DNA of 49,585 bases from a virus: positions 1 through 49,585 of IMG/VR virus record IMGVR_UViG_3300036760_000326, one strand, 5' to 3'. Within the stretch, counting starts at the first letter, position 1, and each line of letters opens with the position of its first letter. The notes below the pieces were generated by a model. That model had not been told where the DNA came from and made no database searches. It was given only the letters and a program-made list of their open reading frames with translations. This document shows positions 27,914 through 36,200 of this stretch, piece by piece. The translations under genes were made by a program, and so were the position numbers.

Positions 27914-29348
27914 CAAACTTCTCCCCCGGCTCATCCTCATAGTCCGAAACTACCGTCATTGCCAGCGACGTATCCTCTTCAGCTTTCTCCGGCCTTATTC
28001 GCTCACGGAACCGCGTCGTGGCAAAATCGTATTGGATCTCCAAGGCCGTCTCCGATCCTTTGGCGCGGCGTACTTTCGCCAAGAGAAAATCCACATAGTT
28101 ATGATGCCGCATCGCGTCATCCTGACCAGCAGCGACTACGAATGTTGCATCGAATACCTTAGCAAAAGCGCCTTGGATATGCTTGAGTGTGAGGCGCCTC
28201 CTATCCAGAGCTTCGCGGTTCCCCTGCGCCGCTGTCCAAATAGCAAGATCCTGCTCTTTAGCCAGACTAACAAGATCCTGATAGATCTGCGGCTGGCCCT
28301 CGTGGGCACGCTCAAAGTGGCCGCGGGGCTGCATGCGGTCAGCATAATCTACGATGATGAGCTTTGGGTCGCGCCCATCCATACGGATGTTGTCTAGGTC
28401 GGCAATTAACCCATCTACTGTGGCCGACCGTGGCGGAATATCTCTGATGAGTACGTCTTTCCCGGCAGCGCCCGTCAGCAGGCAGCGATGTCGAAACTCG
28501 CTAAGGAGATCCCCCACCGTCTTGCCTTTGTGCCCACGAACGAATCCCATCTCAGCCCTACCCTGTGTCGTCCATTCCTTGAGATCGTCTATGCAGACAC
28601 CCATGCCGCTAGCCATAATGCGGAGCCGAATCTCGTCATAATCTACCTCGAACGTGTAGTACACCACATCAAGGCCCTGCACTAGACCAAAATAGGCCAG
28701 ATGGCAGAGCCACATACTCTTTCCACGCCCTGTCGGTGCGATGAAGCAAGCAAGCTCACCGGCTTTAAGACCGCCCCCCATCCGATTATCGAGGGTCGGT
28801 AGGCCGGTGCTGTAGTAGCCGCCCTCTAACTCAACAGAGGCGATACGTGCAAGCGCTTCATTCATGTCGCCCCACAAAGCTGAAGACCGCACCGGGGGCT
28901 TCAAGAGCGCGACGCGGGCACCATTGATGATGTCAAAGGCCGCTTCTACGCCCTCATCATCCAAGGCTGCAAGAGCCTCACGCAGAGCCAATGATGTACG
29001 TTGTATGCGGCAGAATTCCTCAGCCTCAGCGCATACATAATCAAAATCACCTTTGTCTACTGGCTCTAGGTGATCATAGAGACGTAAGACGCCCTCAACT
29101 GTGACGTTCTCCCGCTCTAATCGCCCCGCCTCCTCATCGCTTTCTAGTCTTCGCTCTAAGACAGCAGCCGTCGGTGCATTCCCATAGACATGGAAGTGCT
29201 CCTGCGCGATCTTCACGAGGTAGCGAGCCTCTGGACTGCCGAAGAATTGCGGCCAAAGATTTTCCGAGAAGGTAAGAAGAAAGCGACGCTTATGCCAGAG
29301 CAGCCAAAGAATTTGCCGGGCCAGCAATCGCATACCCTGATCAGACAT
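27906..29348 (-). CDS. Replicative DNA helicase, DnaB/gp41-like, 480 aa
   Basis: ATG 29348 overlaps the previous gene by eight bases. The N-terminal 160 residues are helical, as in DnaB. The RecA-like motor follows: TGLPTLDNRMGGGLKAGEL, Walker A A-P-T-G-R-G-K-S (204-211), YYTFEVD (the usual SLEM region), the Walker B strand LIIVDYADR, and an AAQGNREAL segment. It ends in an acidic tail that overlaps the primase start, consistent with joint assembly of helicase and primase. Confidence 0.88.
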   Translation of the reverse strand: MSDQGMRLLARQILWLLWHKRRFLLTFSENLWPQFFGSPEARYLVKIAQEHFHVYGNAPTAAVLERRLESDEEAGRLERENVTVEGVLRLYDHLEPVDKGDFDYVCAEAEEFCRIQRTSLALREALAALDDEGVEAAFDIINGARVALLKPPVRSSALWGDMNEALARIASVELEGGYYSTGLPTLDNRMGGGLKAGELACFIAPTGRGKSMWLCHLAYFGLVQGLDVVYYTFEVDYDEIRLRIMASGMGVCIDDLKEWTTQGRAEMGFVRGHKGKTVGDLLSEFRHRCLLTGAAGKDVLIRDIPPRSATVDGLIADLDNIRMDGRDPKLIIVDYADRMQPRGHFERAHEGQPQIYQDLVSLAKEQDLAIWTAAQGNREALDRRRLTLKHIQGAFAKVFDATFVVAAGQDDAMRHHNYVDFLLAKVRRAKGSETALEIQYDFATTRFRERIRPEKAEEDTSLAMTVVSDYEDEPGEKFGE

Positions 29349-29928
29349 TGCCCAGCAACCTATCCCTCGTCATCTTCTCCTGCACGATCCTGGGGTAATT
29401 GAGCTTAAAGTACGTCCATGTGGTGCCCTCGTCGTCGTTGCGATGCTCCCAGAAGAAGGTGACAATCTGCTCAAGCTGTTCTATTGTAGCCTGCCGAAGC
29501 AGCGACTTGATGATCCCCACATCCCGCCCATAAGCGATGTCATAAGGCTGATGCATTTCTCGCATGTGCAGGGATGCCCAGAGGCGCAAGAGAACGTCAA
29601 TGTCGCCCCCGACTTGCGTTGGTCGTTTCTGATAGACCGTCGCAATTTCACGTGCTGATGCGGGCAAGGGTGGCAGATCTCGAATGGTGATTCTAATCGG
29701 CATGATCTCGCCTCCTTCACAAGAGATAAATCCCAATATCTCTAGACATCGCAGCCGTCTTCCAATCATCGCCGGGCTGTCTCCACAAAGCTCTGAGGCT
29801 AGCCGCAACGTGGGCGCACGCTTGCTCCGCACACAATCGCATAGGTAAGCATATAGGGCCGCAAATTGCTTTGGCAGGAGCTTCTCCCACGGGCTGCCTT
29901 CGATGCATGGAAGCCGCTTAGTCCTCAT
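29341..29928 (-). CDS. Winged-helix replication protein, helicase-loader candidate, 195 aa
   Basis: ATG 29928 lies within the end of the upstream gene. Residues about 18-75 form a winged helix (LASELCGDSPAMIGRRLRC, then LEILGFI). The C-terminal part contains YDIAYGRDVGIIKSLLRQ and TIEQLEQIVTFFWEH (about 128-165), a pattern seen in phage primosomal and DnaD/O-type proteins that recruit helicase. It immediately precedes the helicase gene in the message, which supports a loader role. This remains inference. Confidence 0.6.
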   Translation of the reverse strand: MRTKRLPCIEGSPWEKLLPKQFAALYAYLCDCVRSKRAPTLRLASELCGDSPAMIGRRLRCLEILGFISCEGGEIMPIRITIRDLPPLPASAREIATVYQKRPTQVGGDIDVLLRLWASLHMREMHQPYDIAYGRDVGIIKSLLRQATIEQLEQIVTFFWEHRNDDEGTTWTYFKLNYPRIVQEKMTRDRLLGNV

Positions 29929-30160
29929 CTATCGTTATGAACCCATTTGAGCATAGAGTCTCTAATGCCGATAAGAGCGCGGTCTTCGACATCCGCAGTA
30001 TCCGCGCTAAGAGGCGCAGGTCAACTCGTGTCCCATCGTAACAGGTGCGGCGAAGCTCCATATAGACCTTCCAAGGACGTGGCCCCACAATAAAACACCA
30101 CTCCCTCCACGCCGGAGCTAATTGGCCTAAGCGAGCTTCATGGAATACCTCAACCAACAT
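29918..30160 (-). CDS. Small winged-helix protein, 80 aa
   Basis: ATG 30160, just inside the end of the HNH gene, is favoured. A longer frame to 30196 would overlap it more. The C-terminal half has DLRLLARILRMSKTALLSA then LETLCSNGFITI, a winged-helix core like that of the next protein. Possibly a DNA-binding initiator or regulator. It pairs with the 195-aa winged-helix gene, which it overlaps by 11 bases. Confidence 0.55.
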   Translation of the reverse strand: MLVEVFHEARLGQLAPAWREWCFIVGPRPWKVYMELRRTCYDGTRVDLRLLARILRMSKTALLSALETLCSNGFITIDED

Positions 30161-30677
30161 GCCGCCAGTTTCTCCCATGCAGAATCGCCGAGACATATCC
30201 AGCGCTCACGCCATACTGCCTCGCAATAGCTGCCTGTGTGATCGTGCCCTTGAGCTTGCGAATCTGCCTAACCTGGCGTTCCGTCAACCTCGCCTGTCCG
30301 TTGATAGAGCCCGCAGTAGGGCGACGTAGCCCAATAGCATAGGCATGAATGGCATTCTGCTGCGGCGTCACCCATTTGAGATTAGAGGCGCTGTTGTTGA
30401 GCTTATCGCCGTCTTCATGGTTGACCTGATGCTCTGTTGTGGGTGACGGGCCTATGAACGCTTCAGCAACAAGCAGATGCACAGGACGCTTATGCGGCTG
30501 ATTGGCCGTATGGAGATTGACTAGCAAGTAGCCGCTATGGACTTGCCAAGGAGCGAGAACCCGCCCAACCCGTGCGCCCATAGAGGCACGCACTCGCCTA
30601 ACTCGACCCCGATTCGAGACCTCATACCAGCCCTCGTAGCCAATCACAGGGCGCCACATCTCTTCACTAGGCGGCAT
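30150..30677 (-). mobile_element. Free-standing NUMOD4/HNH homing endonuclease gene, 175 aa
   Basis: ATG 30677 lies within the last 11 bases of the helicase gene. Domains in order: NUMOD4-type WRPVIGYEGWYEVSNRGRVR (8-27), an HNH core with VHLLVAEAFIG, VNHEDGDKLNN and NLKWVTPQQN (about 75-117), and a C-terminal helix-turn-helix (ITQAAIARQYGVSAGYVSAI) that would read the DNA target. Such genes spread by cutting phages that lack them. Both ends overlap neighbouring genes, so it has been closely fitted into the operon. Confidence 0.9.
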
Positions 30678-32205
30678 GACTTCCCCAGAAACCAGGCTCG
30701 GCCATCTTCTTCCACAGGGCTTCCGGTGGCAGAATCTCTACCTCGAAGCCAACCCCTCTGTAGGCCGCCATGCGCGAGCGAGAATGCTTGTTGAGTCGTT
30801 CGCTATGGCGATCAAGGAAATCGATCACGATGACATGAGACTTACCGGGCGCAGCCCGCAAGCCCCTCCCGACTCTCTGTAGGGCCTTGTGCTTTGCCCT
30901 ATATCCGCCCGCCATGATGACCAATCCCAAAACAGGCAGGTCAATTCCTTCTTCCAGGATAACTGACGAGAGCAGAATTGGCAACCGGCCAGCACCGAGG
31001 CGCTTCAGCGCCCGTTTTCGAGCCGAGGTCGGATGGCTGCCATGATAGAATTCCGCATAACCAGCGCCATCCTCGAAGTAGCGGAGAATGTTCCGGCCCT
31101 GAGCAAGATGCTGCAAGAGCACGAGGGTCGGCTGCTTAGCGGCAGCCGCAGCCTCAGCACAGCGGGCAATCATGGCGTTGCGCTCTCGATGCTCCACGAT
31201 ACCGTCCCTGTACTCCTTTGCCCAACTGTACAAGTACTTGCCGGTTAGCTCGTCATGCCCATCGAGCCGCTCGAAACCAGGGTCAATCATATAGATCTTG
31301 GGTGGCACCAAGATCCCCTCCTGAATCGCCTCCTGCGGGCCGAAACTGAAGATAATCTCGCCGGTCACGGCCACCAACCGCAGTTCGCTGGCTTTATCGC
31401 TTTTGAAGGGCGTCGCGGAATATCCATACCTGAAATATGCTTCCGTTACCGCATTACAGGTCGCATAAAGCGTGCGGGCCGGGACATGGTGCGCCTCATC
31501 CAAGTGGAGCGCCTTAAACTGCCGCAGCCATTCCTGCATCCCACGCCGGTCATGCTCCAACATTGAGTAGATGGTCTGATAAGTAGCGATGGTAATGAGG
31601 CCGGGGTCAAATAGATTGTCTCCGACCATACCAAAGACCTTATCCGTGCCCGCATTGGGAAAGCATAGTGTTTCCTCAAACCGCTCTAGGGTCTGGTAAG
31701 CCAACTCGCGCCGGTGGACGAGAATCAGCGTCGGCACCGCCAGCAATGTAATAATCGAACCCATCAGATGGCTTTTGCCCCAGCCGGTAGCTGCCTCAAA
31801 CACACCTCTTCCAGCTTCGATCCCGCTCACAGCGGCGTTCTGCTGGCTCTCACGCAGGGTAGTGGTGTTCTGCCCCTCTGACAATCTTTTATCGGGGTCT
31901 GGCACAATACGCTGGTCATACAGGCGCACTTCTGAACCCTGGTCGGCCAGGAAAGAGGAAACACGCGGCACAAGGCCAGCGGGGAAGCTCCCATCTCGAC
32001 GCCGCAGAAGATGAATCCTACCGTCCCATACTCCCGATTTGTATTTTCTCATGAACCTATAACCTTCGGGATAGTAGGACAATAAGCGGTCAACTTCCTT
32101 ATAGAGAAGCGGAGAAGATAGCCGCAATCTTGCGACAGTATTAGTCATCGCAATCTCGGCTAGAGAATGCGGGGCAGGCCCCGGCTTACCTTCCATTGGC
32201 GCCAT
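30667..32205 (-). CDS. Superfamily 2 helicase, UvsW-like, up to 512 aa
   Basis: Motif I A-T-G-W-G-K-S at 139-145, the Walker B box D-E-A-H at 236-239, S-A-T-P at 263-266, and motif VI ALQRVGRGLRAAPG near the end. An N-terminal domain with LLSYYPEGYRFMRKYKSG and WDGRIHLLRR resembles the DNA-binding front of T4 UvsW. UvsW-type enzymes reverse forks and remove R-loops or D-loops. Start uncertain: ATG 32205 or ATG 32148 (MTNTVARLRL), neither with a strong site. Confidence 0.85.
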   Translation of the reverse strand: MAPMEGKPGPAPHSLAEIAMTNTVARLRLSSPLLYKEVDRLLSYYPEGYRFMRKYKSGVWDGRIHLLRRRDGSFPAGLVPRVSSFLADQGSEVRLYDQRIVPDPDKRLSEGQNTTTLRESQQNAAVSGIEAGRGVFEAATGWGKSHLMGSIITLLAVPTLILVHRRELAYQTLERFEETLCFPNAGTDKVFGMVGDNLFDPGLITIATYQTIYSMLEHDRRGMQEWLRQFKALHLDEAHHVPARTLYATCNAVTEAYFRYGYSATPFKSDKASELRLVAVTGEIIFSFGPQEAIQEGILVPPKIYMIDPGFERLDGHDELTGKYLYSWAKEYRDGIVEHRERNAMIARCAEAAAAAKQPTLVLLQHLAQGRNILRYFEDGAGYAEFYHGSHPTSARKRALKRLGAGRLPILLSSVILEEGIDLPVLGLVIMAGGYRAKHKALQRVGRGLRAAPGKSHVIVIDFLDRHSERLNKHSRSRMAAYRGVGFEVEILPPEALWKKMAEPGFWGSHAA

Positions 32206-32235
32206 AAGCGATGCTGGTATCGCGCCGGTTCCTCT

Positions 32236-32697
32236 CTATGAAGCGCACTGGGCTCCTGTCTCGACCACTCCCACCTTCGCCAGCTTGTCCAGATCAGCCA
32301 TGACGCGCTCAAGCTCTTCAGCCCAGTGCTCCATGATCAAACTGGCCTGCCGCTCACTTTCGGCGGCAATACGCACGATCTCCTCAAGCTGGGCCCTAGT
32401 GGATGCGGCCCTCGACCGAGCCAGTAGATCATTTACCTGCCGGATCTCATCTGGCGTCAGATTATCAACCTTGGGCGCCTTTTCAAGAGCCTGCCGGTGC
32501 CTTGCTGTCAGGAGTGACTGGGAGTGCGCATCGGCATAGGCGCCCAAGAAGCGCTCGCTCAAGGCACGCTTCTCAGTTTCCAACCGCGTCTTTTTGATGC
32601 TGGGATCAATACGCTCGATGAGATCGCGGTAGCGTTCCTCAACAGTTTGCTTCGTCATGATTCGGGCCAACCTCCTTCGTTGGGCTCTGTTACTCAT
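32236..32697 (-). CDS. First gene of the early operon, coiled-coil protein, 153 aa
   Basis: ATG 32697 begins MSNRAQRRRLARIM, a common start for small phage proteins, and lies 25 bases below the promoter -10 box. An alternative ATG 32658 has GAAGGAGG but at long spacing. A longer frame reaching 32850 would include the promoter and is rejected. The product is highly charged and helical, with continuous heptad-like stretches from about 20 to 145. Function unknown. First position in an early operon would suit a host-takeover or regulatory role. Confidence 0.65.
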   Translation of the reverse strand: MSNRAQRRRLARIMTKQTVEERYRDLIERIDPSIKKTRLETEKRALSERFLGAYADAHSQSLLTARHRQALEKAPKVDNLTPDEIRQVNDLLARSRAASTRAQLEEIVRIAAESERQASLIMEHWAEELERVMADLDKLAKVGVVETGAQCAS

Positions 32698-32721
32698 AAC
32701 CCGGTTCAACCTCTCACCGCC

Positions 32722-32750
32722 ATTATCCACAGGCAGCCATACGTTGTCAA
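32722..32750 (-). promoter_or_regulatory. Sigma-70-type promoter for the leftward early operon
   Basis: Reading leftward, TTGACA (32745-32750) is followed by exactly 17 bases and GATAAT (32722-32727), five of six matching the consensus -10. It points into the first early gene, whose ATG 32697 lies 25 bases below the -10 box. No comparable site was found elsewhere in intergenic DNA of this window, so it probably drives much of the early block. Confidence 0.75.
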
Positions 32751-32788
32751 GGGGTCGGTTATGGTGACAGGTTAGCCAACCCACGGCA

Positions 32789-32989
32789 TCATAGTTCCTC
32801 GTAGAGAACTTCAAATGTAGTAGAAATAGCACTCGTCCCCGTTGTCGCAATAGCTAGACGTTCGCCCTTTTTGACAACAAAGGGTATCCGCAGCAGTTGT
32901 GTGCCTACGCCAGAGAGGCCCGCCGTGCCTAGTTCAGGGAATGGCAAAATGGCCCTGGGCTGCTCGGAACCAGCCGCGCCGGAAGCCAT
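32789..32989 (-). CDS. Possible small beta-rich protein, up to 66 aa
   Basis: The frame has a convincing beta-strand-like second half (GVGTQLLRIPFVVKKGERL, then TSAISTTFEVLYEEL) reminiscent of phage structural proteins. The first half overlaps the recombinase remnant in another register, and no good start or ribosome binding site is visible. It may be the surviving C-terminus of a former structural gene. Low confidence that it is expressed. Confidence 0.35.
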   Translation of the reverse strand: MASGAAGSEQPRAILPFPELGTAGLSGVGTQLLRIPFVVKKGERLAIATTGTSAISTTFEVLYEEL

Positions 32990-33176
32990 GCACGCCGCAG
33001 AACGTGAGCCCCGCAGCGGTGAAGCGTCGTTGTAGGGCCGTGCGGAGCCCGTTGAACGTCATGGGGATGCCTATGCGCGAGAGGAATAGGGCATCCTTCG
33101 GTTCATGCGCCGGGCGCCGCCGCAGATACCTGAATAGACTGTTATCGAGGATTCTGCAAGCTAGTCCTACAACTAG
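32934..33176 (-). pseudogene. C-terminal remnant of a tyrosine recombinase (integrase)
   Basis: An 80-codon open stretch follows a TAG (33177-33179). It reads DALFLSRIGIPMTFNGLRTA, then LQRRFTAAGL, then GVHGFRRGWFRAA. This matches the catalytic-domain end of tyrosine recombinases, including the H-x-x-R box (H-G-F-R). The catalytic Arg-I, the Lys region and the nucleophilic Tyr are all missing. It has no proper start; an internal ATG at 33062 would give 42 residues. It is therefore a fragment of an integrase gene left at the border between late and early modules. Confidence 0.7.
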
Positions 33177-33240
33177 CTAGAATTATTTCTCGATTCCTAG
33201 CAAATGCGTAGCTAGTCTATTTAGGTATATTTGGGAAAGG
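33177..33240. other. AT-rich intergenic stretch with CTAG clusters
   Basis: Short AT-rich segment between the end of the tail fibre gene and the recombinase remnant. With the flanking 20 bases it holds several CTAG tetramers, including CTAGCTAG at 33173-33180. No hairpin with T-run is visible, so there is no clear terminator for the late genes. Its place beside an integrase remnant makes a relic attachment site thinkable, without proof. Confidence 0.35.
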
Positions 33241-36200
33241 TTATATCTGCCCCACGTACTGAAGATTGATGCGTGTCTGTGTGGTCGCATTCTTGGAAAA
33301 CCAGAGGGTGATATAGGCACGCGAACCTTCCCAACGCGCCTTCATTAGGAATGTCTGATACTGTATGAACCCTGTGCGGGGGTCAACCTGTAGCTTCCCT
33401 GTTTCCAGAGATTCAGCATAGGTCTCCCAGGGGTGAAAGATTACAAACGCACCGCTGGCTGTCCCCGATGTCTGCCAAACCCCAACGAAGAAGATAGCCG
33501 CAACCCCGATATTGGCGCACCAGGCGGTCACATCAATATCCACAAACTGATTGCTACGGCCTAGATTCGTGGCACTCTTGGTCGTGATGGTGTCGCCACT
33601 CTGCCAGCCCGCCACATCGCCAGGGGTAAAGTTCTGTACCTTCAGTGTCTTGGCCGTCTTGTTGACTGTCCCCTGGACAATCATCGCCTTCGTGTTCCTG
33701 GTCGTGTTGCGGAGCACCATGCCGCCCGTCATCGACGCTGGGTTTGTCCCAGCGGTGAAGGTCACGGTATAGGTGCCATCGCCATTGTTAACCGGAGCCC
33801 CGTTGATGGCACCAGTGTAGGGTGTACTGTCCGATAGGTCATAGGGTGTATCGGTGGCCGTCTGAATGATGAACGTCGCGCTAGGCGCAAAGAGAGGCAC
33901 CCCAGCGCCCTCTATATCTGCAACACGGTCGGCAAGCTGGTCTAGTGCACCATCAACATTACCGGGGTCAACCCCGGCATCCCAATCACCCAGGACAGCC
34001 GGAGTGTAGGTAACGTCTGCGGCATCGGGCGTACATGAGCCACCGCCACTTACCGTTGCCCATGACAATGTGGCCACACCGCCAACCGGCGCTGAGGACT
34101 GAAGCACCTGCCCAGCAGTCGGGTCGGTCGCGGGCCAGACATAGATGATGTCTGTTGTACGTGTTGTGTTGGCTCGATGCCCGATATAGTTGGAGTTGTC
34201 CAGGTCATAAAGGCGTAAAGTGTTCTCGGCGGAGATACCAAGCGCACCTGCGACCTGTGCTGTAAGGCCAGCGAGGAGCGCAGCGTCAGCCCCGATGTAG
34301 GCGCGGAGAGCATTGAGGTCGCCCGCCGTTGTATTGGACGGGGCGGCAACGGAGCCAATCCGAGCGTGCCCAGCTAGGCGGAGGGAATCATCTGAGTAGA
34401 GCACGTCAGCAGCGCCTCGGTAGAGGTTGGTGTCTCTAGCGGAGCCCCAGGCGATAACACCATTAGCCGGGGTGTCCGTGTTCAGCCAGAGGGCCGCGGT
34501 CAAAGCGCTGTTGATACGAATACCGATGTCGGTGGTCGGCACAACCCCCAGACAGGCGTCAATGTCGATGCCATAGCTCGCCCCCAATGCCGTGCCCGCA
34601 TCCGTAGCGAACCCACGAATGATGTGTAGGCCACGGGCTGTCGTGACACTACCCAAGGAGACCGAGTAGGCCACCTTTACCGCATTCAGACTCGTGACTG
34701 TCGTGGCCGCAACCCCTTGTACCGCCGAGAGGCGCAGACCTTCCAGTGCAGCGACATCGAAGGCCCCGGAGTCATGCGAGATGTAGGCGTACAGGGCCGC
34801 CGCCGCGCCTAGCCAACTAGCTGTTGGCCTGACAAATGCATCGACCTTGAGAGCGCGGTAGTCATCTGAGGCCGCCCCAGCGGGGGGTGACATTCGGGAC
34901 GAGATGTAGCAGGAGTTCCTGATGCCGCCCGTAGGTGTCCAGATGTCAATCACTTGGAACAGGCGGGTCTCGCCATCAAGCGTGCTACTGCCCAAACCCA
35001 TCTGACCGGAGGGGAAGAAGTTGGCGATGACCGTTCCCCCACCGACCGTGCCGGAGTAACAGCCTATCTTGAGTTTGAAGGCGTCGGAGCGGTCACTGCC
35101 TATGTACCAGCCCACGTTTGCGTCATTGAGGAAGAAGAGAGGATCTCCGCCGCCGTTGTCTGTCTGACAGATGATGCGAGCGTCAGCGGTTCCGGCAGCT
35201 ACGTTCGTGTTGTAAACACGGAGGTCAACTGCACCCCAACTACGTGAGAGAGCAATGTCAGCGTCAACCGCAGGCGTACTGCCGCCGACGCTAAACTTGC
35301 CGGTGACAATGAGGCTGTCATCTGTCTTGAGCGTGTCCGCAGCCGAGCGATAGAGGGTAGTATCGGTGCCAATGAGAAGACCCCCCGCCGAGCCTGTAAT
35401 AGGCAGTTGAAGCTGGCCCTCGGCGGTTAATTTCATCTTTAGCGTTTCTGTCCACGGCGATGCGTCGAGAGCAGCAAAGAACATGAGGTCATCTTCATTG
35501 GGCGTAATTTTCCACATATCAAATGCCGCGCCATAGTCCATAGCCACATGGAGGCCAAGGATACCGCCCCCGACCTGACCGGTCGCATTACCATAGGCGG
35601 TAAACTGACCCCGCCGTGCGTCCCAGACGCCGCTCGTGATGTCACCTTGCGGCACCGTCAGATGGGTATTTGTGCTGTCTGTGGTCACGGCCAGCATTAA
35701 GGTGCCTGCACTGTTCAAAACACGAATGTAGTCGGCGGTCTGTCCCGCAGCGCCCCAAATGATGATTCCCCGTCGGGTAGAGGCATTAGGCGCGATGGTG
35801 AGCATAGCATCACCGAAGACATCGGGGGTGCAGCCAATGCCTGCCTCGGTGCCCACTTGGAGGGTAGCGCCCACGTAGAAGGCATCGTCCGTCTTGAGCA
35901 CGTTAGCCGCTGACCGATAGAGGTTGGTGTCTCTAGCGGAGCCCCAGGCGATAACACCGCTAGCCGGGGTGTCCGTGTTCATCCAGAGGGCGGCAGTTAA
36001 AGAGCTACCAATGCGAATACCGATGTCGGTGGTCGGTACAGCACCCGCAGCGGGAACAATCTCGATGCCAACACCCGTCCCGATAGCCCCAGCATCACCC
36101 ACGATGCCTCGGTAGACCTGAAGGCCGTATGCTTCCGTTATCGTTCCGGCGACTGCTCGATAGACAAACTGACCGCCGATGGCGGCCCCGACCGTTGTAC

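Noticed and set aside
32698-32850. Extension of the first early gene to 32850
   Set aside because: It would include the promoter -35 and -10 boxes and has no ribosome binding site. MSNRAQRRR at 32697 is a typical phage start.
33177-33240. Intrinsic terminator after the tail fibre gene
   Set aside because: No GC-rich hairpin followed by T-run was found, only CTAG palindromes in AT-rich DNA.
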